A stretch of 64,000 bases of DNA from Rubripirellula reticaptiva (lineage in GTDB: Bacteria > Planctomycetota > Planctomycetia > Pirellulales > Pirellulaceae): contig NZ_SJPX01000002.1 in assembly GCF_007860175.1 (NCBI RefSeq), positions 744,001 to 808,000 on the forward strand, given 5' to 3'. Below the pieces are notes generated by a model, which ran no database searches, was not told the origin of the DNA, and saw only the letters and a program-made list of their open reading frames with translations. The position numbers were made by a program, and so were the translations under genes. Each line of letters begins with the position of its first letter. Within the stretch, counting starts at the first letter, position 1. Positions 1 through 8,850 of the stretch are shown here, piece after piece.

Positions 1-1335
1 CGGAGCAGTTGGCAGAGATTCCTTCCAGGCACCAAGTTTTTGCGAGAGTTGCCCGACGACGTCCGGAACGTCGGCTGCGACATCCTTCTTCTCTGCCCAG
101 TCATTTTCCAAATCGTACAATTCGATCTTCTTCTGCTCTTCGTTTACCAACAGCTTCCATTTCCCGTCACGGATTCCGAGCGAAGGCCAGGTATAATCCT
201 GAGAATCGCCGCCCTTCCATTCCCAATAGATCGGCTTGGTTCTCGTCAACGGCTCGCCCTTGAATGCCGAGAGCGCGCTTTGCCCGTCGGGTTCGAAATC
301 ATTCGGCAACGCGACGCTGGCAACCTCTAGAAAAGTTGGCAAAAGATCGACAGCCGTTAACACGGAAGTTGTGTCGGTCTTTCCTGGCGGTACCACTCCT
401 GGCCATCGAACGATGAATGGAACGCGTATCCCACCGGCGAAGAGTGCTCGCTTTCGCCCTTTCAATCCAGCAGTTTCCCCGACCGAATAGTAGCCGCCTA
501 AACCTTCTTCCCCCTCAAGGTGAATTTTAGAGTCTTCCCCACGAGTAAATTCGGGACCGTTATCGGTTGAAAAGACAACGAGCGTATTCTGATCGAGCCC
601 CAATTCCTTCAGAAGCGCAAACACTCGCCCAACGCCTTCATCCGCTTCGGCAATCACAGACGCATAGACACGTTTCTGTTCATCCAAATCCTTAAACTGC
701 TCGAGAAACTTTTCCAACGGGTAATGCGCCAGGTGCGCTTCATGAAGCCACAAATTGACAAAGAACGGCTGGTCTTTGAATTCACGAATGAACTCGACGG
801 CATGATCGACCGATGCCAAACCATCCTTCTTGATCTCGTTCTTTCCCGACCCATTGAATGTCGCAAACCGGTCATAGCCGTAGGCGTCTTCGGACGGCGA
901 GTCAGCGACACTGCCAAGGTGCCACTTACCGAAGTGACCAGTCTTGTAGCCAGCCTCTTTCAACATGCGTGGCAGCATCGGGGCCTGGGGATCAAGCCAA
1001 TCCGGCATTCCCCTTTTGATGTGTGCACCAATGCTTTGGAAGTGCTGATGAACACATTGCCGCGCCGGGAACTGCCCCGTCATCAGGGCAACGCGACTTG
1101 GCGAACAAACGGGGCTGTTGACCGTAAAGTTCGTGAAATCGATCCCCTCTTTCGCCATGCGATCCAGGTTCGGCGTTTTGCAGAACGTACTGCCGTGAAT
1201 TCCGAGGTCTCCGTATCCCCAATCATCCGCGAATATAAAAACGATATTCGGTTTCGAGGTGTTCGATTCAGCCGCATTTAAAACGACGTGACCGAAACCG
1301 AACATCGCCAAAACAACGAAGATCGCATTTCGCAT
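1..1335 (-). CDS. S1 family sulfatase, secreted (3' end outside window)
   Basis: This arylsulfatase-type S1 enzyme would hydrolyse sulfate esters, probably in the periplasm or outside the cell. The first 445 codons lie in the window and the frame is still open at position 1. The ATG at 1335 is followed by a hydrophobic signal peptide of about 22 residues. PNIVFIFADDWGYGD carries the first metal-binding aspartates. CSPSR (Cys77) is the Cys-type formylglycine signature, and GKWHLG and a DNG motif follow. It lies 67 bp downstream of the GH29 fucosidase on the same strand, which suggests co-transcription from the promoter in front of that gene. The last visible part (YDLENDW onward) is typical of the C-terminal subdomain, so only a short piece should be missing. 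The natural sugar substrate cannot be told from the sequence. Confidence 0.93.
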   Translation of the reverse strand, partial: MRNAIFVVLAMFGFGHVVLNAAESNTSKPNIVFIFADDWGYGDLGIHGSTFCKTPNLDRMAKEGIDFTNFTVNSPVCSPSRVALMTGQFPARQCVHQHFQSIGAHIKRGMPDWLDPQAPMLPRMLKEAGYKTGHFGKWHLGSVADSPSEDAYGYDRFATFNGSGKNEIKKDGLASVDHAVEFIREFKDQPFFVNLWLHEAHLAHYPLEKFLEQFKDLDEQKRVYASVIAEADEGVGRVFALLKELGLDQNTLVVFSTDNGPEFTRGEDSKIHLEGEEGLGGYYSVGETAGLKGRKRALFAGGIRVPFIVRWPGVVPPGKTDTTSVLTAVDLLPTFLEVASVALPNDFEPDGQSALSAFKGEPLTRTKPIYWEWKGGDSQDYTWPSLGIRDGKWKLLVNEEQKKIELYDLENDWAEKKDVAADVPDVVGQLSQKLGAWKESLPTAP

Positions 1336-1402
1336 AATAGCCAGACTCGTGATTGTGGACACAGACTAGAGACTTGAGCTAATTCACGCGCCAATTCATG
1401 CA

Positions 1403-3178
1403 TTAGTTCATCGGTTCAAAGCTGATCGTTTTCAAGCTTGCCGATGCGACATCACCATCGACGCATTTCGCTGACACGGTGTACCGACCTGGCTTGGGAA
1501 AGTTCAACCATCCGATCGGAAAGGATTGATAGTTGTGCGACGAGTTCTGTTGGTTCTGAATTTCCTGGCCGCCTTCGATCGCAACATTCCAGACCAACCG
1601 GCCAGTGCCTGCGTAGGTGAGTGAGACGTTGTAGTCACCGGGTTGGTGCACATCGACTTCCCACGACGCCTTGCCGCCGCTTTCAAAACCATGAACGTGA
1701 ACGATGCCCTTCCATTCGCCAAACTTTTCCATCCAACGTTTGGGGTCTTGTTTGGCGTTGTCGACGGTTGCGAACTCAGCGAGCACTTCGGTTTCGTGAT
1801 CGGGATCAAGCGCCCAAACAGGATCCACCTCGGGTGCCGACTCCAAATCCACTTGAATCACCGAAACAAGTTTCTCAGGGGCCTTCGCTGGAACGGTGAC
1901 CACCGTCCAATCGCCCTCTTGCGACCAAGTCAACGGTTGTTCTTTATCGCTGCCGTGCAACTGTGCCGATTTGATCTTTGTTTTAAGGTTCGGCAAATAC
2001 AGTTTTCCAGATGTTGGCCAATTGAAAACACAAAGAAACAACGAGTTGCCCTTGCGAGTCACGTCGCCCCAAGGCAAGGCGTGTTGCCACGGCGAAGCAT
2101 CCGTGTTGTAAACGACCTGAGGATAACGACGAATCCAATCACCCGCATCGGTAAGCGTCTTCACAGCACGCTCGGGAACCGATCCATCGCCGCGTGGGCC
2201 GATGTTAAGCATGTACGTTCCGCCGCGTCCCACACAAGCGATCAAGCGATGCAAAATCTCTTTCGGCGATTTCCAGTACTCGTCGTACCAAGCGTAGGCC
2301 CAAGAGTCGTTCGTGGTATCGACGCTCTCCCACATGCCTTCGATGTTATGGCGAGGCACTTCCATGTCGCCCAGCGTTTGATAGTCACCCAGCCCATGTC
2401 CAGCGCGACCTGAAACCAACGCTCGCGGCTGATTCTTGTGGACGAGTTCGACGAGTTGCTCAACGTAGTGTTTGGGCATCTTGCCCGGCGTGTCGAACCA
2501 AACCAGCTCGATCGGTCCGTACTCGGTAGTGATTTCATTGACTTGCGGCAAGCACTTCTTTGCGAAATAGTCATCGAAGGTCGCGGGGTTTCCATCTTCG
2601 TCTGTTTTGGGCCCGTTGCCGCCGCCAGGAAAAGTCCAGTCTTGGTTGTGAGAATAGTAGAACCCGAATCCCAACCCTGCTTCGCGGCACGCCACAGCGA
2701 GTTCCTTCATCGGATCCTTGTTCCACGGCGTCGCATCAACGATGTTGAACGCGTTTGCCTTGGATGCGTACATCGCAAAGCCGTCGTGGTGCTTGGCGGT
2801 GATCACGATGTACTTCATTCCTGCATCTTTTGCGATGCGAGCGATTTCCTTGGCATCGAAGTTGGTGGGATTGAATTTGCCGGCAAGCTGCTTGTAATCC
2901 TCAACCGGAATTCCCGCCATGCGAGGATTCATGATCCACTCGCCAATCCCGTAGTAAGTCTTGCCGTCGACTTCGTTTCCAAGCAGCGAGTACAGACCCC
3001 AGTGAATGAACATCGCGTAGTTGCCTTCGCTGAACAGTTGTCCGCGTTCGGCGTTTTCAGCGCGCAGCTTGATGACCTGCTCGCCCCACATCTTCTCCAT
3101 TTCCTGGGCGCTAGCGGGACACAGCCATGCCACCGCGATCAATGCGAGCAAACAACTGACATGCTTCTTCAGAACCAT
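1403..3178 (-). CDS. GH29 alpha-L-fucosidase with C-terminal carbohydrate-binding-like domain
   Basis: This is a retaining exo-alpha-L-fucosidase of family GH29 that would remove terminal L-fucose from a glycan. The 591-residue product starts at the ATG at 3178. An in-frame extension back to 3409 is rejected because it runs through the operator array and lacks a signal peptide, whereas from 3178 a clear signal peptide ends near ASAQ (22-25) and GGAAAG-like purines (GGAAAGTGTAAGAAGT) precede the ATG. FIHWG (57-61), KHHDGF (129-134) and the nucleophile motif WFDTPG with Asp229 are typical of GH29. Residues from about 455 to the end form a beta-sandwich resembling non-catalytic sugar-binding modules. 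It is the first gene of a unit with the downstream sulfatase and has three TGTCGCATTT sites 123-230 bp upstream. Fucose release together with desulfation points to a fucosylated, sulfated polysaccharide (inference). Confidence 0.93.
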   Translation of the reverse strand: MVLKKHVSCLLALIAVAWLCPASAQEMEKMWGEQVIKLRAENAERGQLFSEGNYAMFIHWGLYSLLGNEVDGKTYYGIGEWIMNPRMAGIPVEDYKQLAGKFNPTNFDAKEIARIAKDAGMKYIVITAKHHDGFAMYASKANAFNIVDATPWNKDPMKELAVACREAGLGFGFYYSHNQDWTFPGGGNGPKTDEDGNPATFDDYFAKKCLPQVNEITTEYGPIELVWFDTPGKMPKHYVEQLVELVHKNQPRALVSGRAGHGLGDYQTLGDMEVPRHNIEGMWESVDTTNDSWAYAWYDEYWKSPKEILHRLIACVGRGGTYMLNIGPRGDGSVPERAVKTLTDAGDWIRRYPQVVYNTDASPWQHALPWGDVTRKGNSLFLCVFNWPTSGKLYLPNLKTKIKSAQLHGSDKEQPLTWSQEGDWTVVTVPAKAPEKLVSVIQVDLESAPEVDPVWALDPDHETEVLAEFATVDNAKQDPKRWMEKFGEWKGIVHVHGFESGGKASWEVDVHQPGDYNVSLTYAGTGRLVWNVAIEGGQEIQNQQNSSHNYQSFPIGWLNFPKPGRYTVSAKCVDGDVASASLKTISFEPMN

Positions 3179-3300
3179 ACTTCTTACACTTTCCTTGCAC
3201 GGATTCATCGCGAGAACGCATCCATGGGAATTTGACGGGCAACATAAATTCTGGTGCGAAACCAGACGATTTGATATGTGACAGGCATTGCATCTAAACA

Positions 3301-3408
3301 AAATGCGACAAACCGCCGGCCGAACAAACCAAAATCTTACAATGAAAATAATAGAAGATGACGAAATGCCGAGAACCAAATGCGACACCTCGCCATTAAA
3401 ATGCGACA
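3301..3408 (-). promoter_or_regulatory. Three-site TGTCGCATTT operator array upstream of the fucosidase
   Basis: Read on the minus strand, three perfect copies of TGTCGCATTT lie at 3399-3408, 3378-3387 and 3301-3310. The two distal copies start 21 bp apart, about two helical turns, and the proximal one lies 77 bp further on. The nearest edge is 123 bp from the fucosidase ATG. A degenerate copy (AAATGCCGA on the plus strand) sits at 3364-3372. The same three-site layout occurs at 11748-11854. The tandem same-face spacing suggests binding sites for an activator or repressor. The binding protein is not encoded in the window, and no clear -35/-10 pair was recognised. Confidence 0.6.
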
Positions 3409-3463
3409 CGCTTGCGGCAGCACTCCTGCTTATCTAGCAATCCAGAAAGCGCTCATGAACCAC

Positions 3464-4915
3464 TTATTTCGACGGGACCGGTGGCTTTGTTGGTCGCGGA
3501 CCATCCAAATCGAAGAATCGCATGTTCTTGCCAACTCGATCAAAGTCCCCCAGGTCCGAACGCATCGCCTCGGCCAGACCCAGTAATCGCCGAGTGATTT
3601 GCGGATACTCAACAGCGACGTTCGTCGTTTCACCAATATCGTGGTCGAGATCCACCAGGAAAGGAGCGTCGAAACCAATTCGATCGGCGGCTGCAATGTG
3701 CCGGTTCTTACTGAACGGCGCCGCGCCGATAGGTTCTTTATCACGAACCAGATGCAGCTTCCACTTGCCTTGCCGGACGGCCTGCAGCTGAACACGCAGA
3801 TAGTAGTAGAACGCCTTGTCCGCATTCGCCTTGTCAAATTCACCGTGAATCAAATGCCGAATGTCTTCGCCATCAATCACACGATCGGCCGGAACTGTCG
3901 CACCAGCTAGGGCAGCCAGCGTTGGCAAAACGTCGAGCGTACTTGCGATCGAATCGCACGTTGCCCCATCTGGAACTCGGCCCGGCGCCCAGACGATACA
4001 GGGAACTCGCACCCCGCCTTCAAATGTCGATACCTTTCCACTGCGCAGTTGGCCTGCCGAACCGCCGTGGTCGCTCGGCAAATGCCCATCGGCATGGCTC
4101 GCGTTCTTTATCAACCATGGACCGTTGTCGCTTGTGAAAATCACGTAAGTGTTGTCCGCCAAACCGAGCTCGTTCACCGCATCTAGAATGCGACCCACAT
4201 TGAAATCGATTTCTTCGATGACGTCACCGTACAACCCACGTTTGCTGTTGCCCTTGAACGGCGGCGAAGCATCTAACCGCGTGTGCGGCATGGAGTGCGG
4301 GATGTAGACAAAAAACGGTTGCGATTGGTTCTTGCGCATAAAACCGATCGCTTCATCGGTGTACCGCTTTGTCAAAGTCGCCAACTGAGTGTTTGGTTCG
4401 ATCAGCTCTTCGTTACGATAAAGATTGGCATATCTGTCGTTACTTGTAGGCGTCCCATAGAAATAGTCAAAGCCTTGCCGCGTGGGCAACAAGTCCGTGA
4501 AGAAGCCCTCCTGAGCATGCTTGGCCAAATCCCATTTTCCGAAGCAAGCCGTTGCGTAACCTTTCGATTTCAACACTTCCGCGACGGTGACTTCTTCACT
4601 GTGAAGAATCGGGTGGACCTGCTTCTGATTGCCTCGCTCGGCAACTCGCATGGGATAACAGCCCGTCATCAACGCGGCGCGTGACGGTCCGCAAACGGGC
4701 TGCGCATAGAAACTGGTGAACTTCATGCCATCCGCTGCCATCGCATCCAATCGCGGCGTACGAATGTCGGGCGACCCGAAACAGCCGACGTCGGCATAGC
4801 CCTGATCATCCGTGAAGATGACGACAAAGTTAGGTGGCACTGCCACGGCTTCGATCACCGATGGCCCGAAAAACGCCCAACAGGTTGCTGCTAGGCAGAG
4901 ATGCTTCCACGCCAT
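3464..4915 (-). CDS. S1 family sulfatase with altered GKWHLG motif
   Basis: A secreted S1 sulfatase of 483 residues. The ATG at 4915 is chosen over one at 4939 because AAGGA lies 8 nt upstream and the signal peptide (MAWKHLCLAATCWAFF onward) starts there. TDDQGYADVG (36-44) supplies the metal-binding aspartates and CGPSR with Cys75 is the formylglycine site. The usual GKWHLG reads GKWDLA (Lys126, Asp128), so the active-site histidine that contacts the sulfate region in characterised S1 enzymes is replaced by aspartate. This may mean altered specificity or reduced activity. It is the last gene of the minus-strand unit starting at 11644; the 112-bp gap to the preceding sulfatase gene has no obvious promoter. 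The bulk of the fold, including TSDNGPW, is intact. Confidence 0.93.
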   Translation of the reverse strand: MAWKHLCLAATCWAFFGPSVIEAVAVPPNFVVIFTDDQGYADVGCFGSPDIRTPRLDAMAADGMKFTSFYAQPVCGPSRAALMTGCYPMRVAERGNQKQVHPILHSEEVTVAEVLKSKGYATACFGKWDLAKHAQEGFFTDLLPTRQGFDYFYGTPTSNDRYANLYRNEELIEPNTQLATLTKRYTDEAIGFMRKNQSQPFFVYIPHSMPHTRLDASPPFKGNSKRGLYGDVIEEIDFNVGRILDAVNELGLADNTYVIFTSDNGPWLIKNASHADGHLPSDHGGSAGQLRSGKVSTFEGGVRVPCIVWAPGRVPDGATCDSIASTLDVLPTLAALAGATVPADRVIDGEDIRHLIHGEFDKANADKAFYYYLRVQLQAVRQGKWKLHLVRDKEPIGAAPFSKNRHIAAADRIGFDAPFLVDLDHDIGETTNVAVEYPQITRRLLGLAEAMRSDLGDFDRVGKNMRFFDLDGPRPTKPPVPSK

Positions 4916-5027
4916 GACTCGGATCCTTGGTGGGGACATGAAATGCTAAGGACGTTTGAACTAATTGCAATCAGCACGCTGAAGTTCGCTTCGTCGACAA
5001 CGGCAGTCAGCGTTAGAAACAGCTTGA

Positions 5028-6572
5028 TTAGTTTCCAATTTTCGCTGCAGCTTTGGCTTTTCGCCTGCGCTCGGCTCGTTCTTCGTTGGCGCTGGATTTT
5101 GCTGGAGCGGCTTTCGATGACCGGCCCGCCATCCTGGCTAGGTCGCTTTCACTTGGGCTGCCGCCAAATTGCTGGTAGTACAACTCTTGGAAAGGGTTGA
5201 TGGTCGGTGGGGTCACGTCTTCATTGACCAACAATGGTTGCACGTCATTCCACCACTTATCGTAAGCGGCACGCAACTGAGTCACGACTTCGGGATGATC
5301 TTCAATGACGTTCGTCGTTTCACCAGGGTCGGCCTTCAGGTCGTAGAGAGACTTGTTCTCGACCAATGAAAAACGCGAGTTTTGAATCGCCGCTTTTGAG
5401 TACTTCGCATCGGCTACGCCGCCATTCTTCCAACGTCCGGTATGATGCACCAAGGTCCGGTCAGCCCAATCGGCGCTGGGGTCCTTTAGCAGCGGCAGCA
5501 GACTGCGGCCTTCGGCTTGCTCTTGCATTTTTTCCGTCATCGTCGCGCCTGTGATTTCCGCCAAAGTGGGAAACAGATCCAAGTGGGCGCTGAGCGCGTT
5601 GCATGTCATACCCGCTGGGATTCCACCGGCAGGCCAACGGAAGAAAGTGGGCGAGAGCGTACCGCCTTGGGTTACCGAATTCTTGCCTCCGTTCAAGCCA
5701 GCATTGAAAAGACTTCGACTGATTCCACCACCGTTGTCAGTGCCGATATAGATAACTAGCGTGTTTTCTTCGATGTCCCACTCCTTCAGTTTCGCCAGCA
5801 TCTTTCCGAAGTTTGTGTCAATGTTCTCGACCATTCCCAAATACTTTGCCAGACCTTCACTGATGTTCGGCTTGCCGACATAGTTTTTGCAATATTCGTC
5901 TGGCACAACGTGCGGTCCGTGAGCAGCATTCAGCGAAACGTAAGCAAAGAACGACTGCTTCGCTTCTCGTTTTGCATCCATCCACTTGATTGATTGATCG
6001 AAAAACAAGTCCGTGCAGTATCCCTTGGTTTTAACAAATGTTCCGTTATGCCAAAGCGTGGGATCAATATTGGTATTGTCGGGCGCATCACCACAAGAAC
6101 CGGGGAAAGTTTGCCCGATGCCACCGGCACCGTGGATATAAACTTCATCAAAACCACGACTCTCGGGGCGATACGCTTCTTCGTCTCCGAGGTGCCACTT
6201 GCCAAAAATCCCCGTCTTGTAGCCAGCCGTCTTCAACATTTGCGGCATCGTGGTCGTGTCCAAGCTCATCCGTTCGCGTTCAAGGATGGTGTGCGTTACA
6301 CCGTTCTTGAATTCATGTCTTCCACTCATCAGTGCGGCACGGCACGGCGAGCAAGTTGGGCTGACATGAAACTGAGTAAACAGCAGGCTTTGCTTCATGA
6401 ACGCATCGACCGACGGCGTCTGCAGAACCGGATTACCAAGGCACCCATAGTCGCCGTAGTGCAAATCATCGGGCATCACCACAATGATATTAGGTTTCGC
6501 AGGCAGAGTCCCGGCGAACCCATCCAGCGGGGCGAGCACAAGCATTAAGGCAAGAATGCAAATCGGTTTCAT
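5028..6572 (-). CDS. S1 family sulfatase, secreted, basic C-terminal tail
   Basis: A 514-residue S1 sulfatase. The signal peptide ends near GFAG (18-21). MPDDLHYGDYG provides Asp35 and Asp36, CSPCR (Cys74) is the modification site with an unusual second cysteine in the signature, and GKWHLG holds Lys125 and His127. GTDNGGG is the second metal motif. The last 30 residues are rich in Lys, Arg, Ala and Ser (RAERRRKAKAAAK), a tail not needed for the fold that could bind a polyanion such as the sulfated substrate (inference). The gene lies 67 bp downstream of the EF-hand sulfatase on the same strand. The sulfatase at 26238 has a similar HVDPVCTPTRAALM/HVSPTCSPCRAALM environment and a KGYCTD/DGYCTD motif, so the two are probably in the same branch of the family. 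Confidence 0.94.
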   Translation of the reverse strand: MKPICILALMLVLAPLDGFAGTLPAKPNIIVVMPDDLHYGDYGCLGNPVLQTPSVDAFMKQSLLFTQFHVSPTCSPCRAALMSGRHEFKNGVTHTILERERMSLDTTTMPQMLKTAGYKTGIFGKWHLGDEEAYRPESRGFDEVYIHGAGGIGQTFPGSCGDAPDNTNIDPTLWHNGTFVKTKGYCTDLFFDQSIKWMDAKREAKQSFFAYVSLNAAHGPHVVPDEYCKNYVGKPNISEGLAKYLGMVENIDTNFGKMLAKLKEWDIEENTLVIYIGTDNGGGISRSLFNAGLNGGKNSVTQGGTLSPTFFRWPAGGIPAGMTCNALSAHLDLFPTLAEITGATMTEKMQEQAEGRSLLPLLKDPSADWADRTLVHHTGRWKNGGVADAKYSKAAIQNSRFSLVENKSLYDLKADPGETTNVIEDHPEVVTQLRAAYDKWWNDVQPLLVNEDVTPPTINPFQELYYQQFGGSPSESDLARMAGRSSKAAPAKSSANEERAERRRKAKAAAKIGN

Positions 6573-6639
6573 TAGGAATTCGGTGTAGAAGGAATTTGTT
6601 GAAATGACTGTTCGTGGATGTGGGAGTGAATCAATCGAT

Positions 6640-8850
6640 TTAACGACTCAGTTCGTCGGCAGTGACGAACCCACTGCTGTCTTTGTCGAGACTCTCGAAT
6701 TGACGTTCAAAAATTGACGCAAACTCCTCACGTGTCAATTGTTCGTTCTTGTCCTGATCGGCGAATGCGAATGATGGGTGGCTATGTTCGCTCGGGGTTA
6801 ACAATCCGTCCTTGTCCTTGTCTTTTCGGTCGAAACCAGCCGTTCCGTGACCAACGTACTCATCCCGCGAGAGCCGCTCGTCTTTATTCGTATCTTTTTC
6901 AACAAACGACGACGGCTTGCTCGATCGGCTTGGCGTAGTTTCCACCGCGACCGGAACCATCACGACATCGCCGTCAATTACCGACAGGGCACTCGCTGAC
7001 GCCTTGGCCTTTCCGCCGTTATTTATTTCAGGATAGCTGCGCAGAAATTGGTTTTCATCGACCAGGTTTAAAATGAAGTGCGTTGTCCCCTCGGGCAATT
7101 CGGCAGACACTGTCATGCCAGCGAGCAGGCTCGCTGGGCTACGAAACCACTCCTCGTACCGCTGGCCTCCGTTGAGCGTGTAGAGCAAGTCCGCACGCAC
7201 CACCTTCGCACCGTTTTCCTGGTAGGTGAACGTCACGGTGTCCCCTTCCTTCTTGTGCGAGACTACCGTGCAAACATTTTCTTTGCCCGGAAGATCCGTG
7301 TCACAATTTGGGTTGTAGTAGGGATAACTTGCCTTCATCTCAGTCAGACGTTTTGACAATTCGCGATTCATCGCTTCAGTCTTCTCGGGCATCGCGGACG
7401 CGAGATTCTTGGCCTCTTCGATATCCACTCGCTGCTGTTTGCCATCCTTGGTTGCGTACAACTGGAACAACTCTAGCTCTGGCGTTGAAGCGTTGCTGAC
7501 ATGGTCGTAGTTCCGAATCAGCTTGTAGTCGCCCACTCGAATCGTGCTTTCCAACGCGACGCCGTGCGGAAAGTGCCAAGTCATCGTGTCGCGAACCTGC
7601 CCGTCCGCTTCTTTGACCAGCGCAGGATTAGCCGAGTCGCCGAACAACAAATTCGACAAGTCGCATCCATCAAGATGCTTACCCTGCGGAACCGCCGAAC
7701 CTGTCAGTGATAGGATCGTGGGGTAAAAGTCGAGCCCATTTGCCAGCACATCTGTCTGGACTCCCTTTGCGATTCCGGGACCGACAATGATCAGCGGCAC
7801 ACGCGTGCCGCCTTCTTTCGCAGAGATCTTCCCTCGGTCCAGCGGATTATTGTCGGTATAACGCTCGCTGGGACCGCCTTCCATCCCGCCGTTATCGGAA
7901 GTGAAAATGATGTAAGTGTTTTCGCTTAGCTTGTGCCCTGGCCAGCGAGGATCATCGGTTTCGTCCAAGTACGCAAATACCTGTCCAACGTAGTAGTCAA
8001 GCATCTCGACCATCGCACAATAGAACGGGTTCTGTTGTCCGGGAACGTCCTTCGTGTACGTATCACTTGGATCAACACCCAACCGTTCCGCGTACTTGTC
8101 TAGCAGTGCCTTCGACCGCGTATGGATGGGCGCATGAACCAACCACGTGGCGTAGTAAAGGAAGAACGGCTTGTCTTTGTTCTCGCGAATGAACGCCAGG
8201 GCATCTTCGTTATTTTGATGATACGGAAACCCGTTTGCATCCAATCGATAAGGATCACCCTCGGCATCGGTCGCAAATCCCGTCAAACGGTCCTTAGGTC
8301 CCGAGTGGGCACCGCGATCGCTGCGAGTAAAATCAAAGCCCTGATCTTCGGGTTGTGGGAACGAGTTGTGATCAATCGCCATATGCCACTTGCCAACGTG
8401 GCCTGCGAAATAGCCATTTTCCGTCATCGTTTTTGCCAACGTTTGTTCTCCCGCTGGCATCCGACCGCTGTACCAAGGGTCCATCATCCGAGAATGTCGA
8501 TTATTTGGCGATGGCGGCGCACCACCGACGACATGCGTCTTCTGAGCACGCGCCGGATGGTTGCCGCTCATGATTGCACATCGCGACGGCGCACAAGTCG
8601 GCGCTGGTGAATAGGCCTGCCAAAACATGACACCTTTCTTGGCGAGCGCGTCGATGTTCGGCGTTTCCATCGGTGATGGTTCATCGATGTCATAGCACTT
8701 CACATCTTGCCATCCGAGATCATCGGTCAAAATCAGGACAACATTCGGCTTTGGTTTCGCCGCGATAAGCGGTGCAGCCATTAGCCCAATCGCAAGTATC
8801 GCAGCAACTCGGCTTATCCGTCTCAAAGTAGTTTTCATTTTCGGGTTCAT
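6640..8850 (-). CDS. S1 sulfatase with C-terminal EF-hand repeats
   Basis: A 736-residue secreted protein with an N-terminal S1 sulfatase and a C-terminal calcium-binding region. The ATG at 8850 overlaps the TGA of the upstream sulfatase as ATGA, with GGAA about 7 nt upstream, indicating translational coupling. An in-frame TTG at 8862 is less likely. The signal peptide ends near LIAA (28-31). LTDDLGWQDV, CAPSR (Cys86), GKWHMA and TSDNGG are intact. A beta-rich region follows the catalytic domain at about 550-640. Four 12-residue DxDxDG-like loops lie at about 653-664, 677-688, 698-709 and 722-733, ending in E or D as EF-hands do. EF-hands on sulfatases may stabilise the enzyme in seawater calcium or bind partner domains (inference). 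Confidence 0.94.
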   Translation of the reverse strand: MNPKMKTTLRRISRVAAILAIGLMAAPLIAAKPKPNVVLILTDDLGWQDVKCYDIDEPSPMETPNIDALAKKGVMFWQAYSPAPTCAPSRCAIMSGNHPARAQKTHVVGGAPPSPNNRHSRMMDPWYSGRMPAGEQTLAKTMTENGYFAGHVGKWHMAIDHNSFPQPEDQGFDFTRSDRGAHSGPKDRLTGFATDAEGDPYRLDANGFPYHQNNEDALAFIRENKDKPFFLYYATWLVHAPIHTRSKALLDKYAERLGVDPSDTYTKDVPGQQNPFYCAMVEMLDYYVGQVFAYLDETDDPRWPGHKLSENTYIIFTSDNGGMEGGPSERYTDNNPLDRGKISAKEGGTRVPLIIVGPGIAKGVQTDVLANGLDFYPTILSLTGSAVPQGKHLDGCDLSNLLFGDSANPALVKEADGQVRDTMTWHFPHGVALESTIRVGDYKLIRNYDHVSNASTPELELFQLYATKDGKQQRVDIEEAKNLASAMPEKTEAMNRELSKRLTEMKASYPYYNPNCDTDLPGKENVCTVVSHKKEGDTVTFTYQENGAKVVRADLLYTLNGGQRYEEWFRSPASLLAGMTVSAELPEGTTHFILNLVDENQFLRSYPEINNGGKAKASASALSVIDGDVVMVPVAVETTPSRSSKPSSFVEKDTNKDERLSRDEYVGHGTAGFDRKDKDKDGLLTPSEHSHPSFAFADQDKNEQLTREEFASIFERQFESLDKDSSGFVTADELSR

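Noticed and set aside
1643-2413. Long plus-strand reading frame opposite the fucosidase gene
   Set aside because: It lies fully antisense to a clearly coding GH29 gene, and its translation has no domain or signal features; it is a frame shadow.
2438-3235. Second long plus-strand frame opposite the fucosidase gene
   Set aside because: Antisense to GH29 with residue composition mirroring the coding strand; no motif was recognised.
3179-3409. Extended N terminus of the fucosidase
   Set aside because: The extension would translate the operator array and put the signal peptide 78 residues inside the protein.
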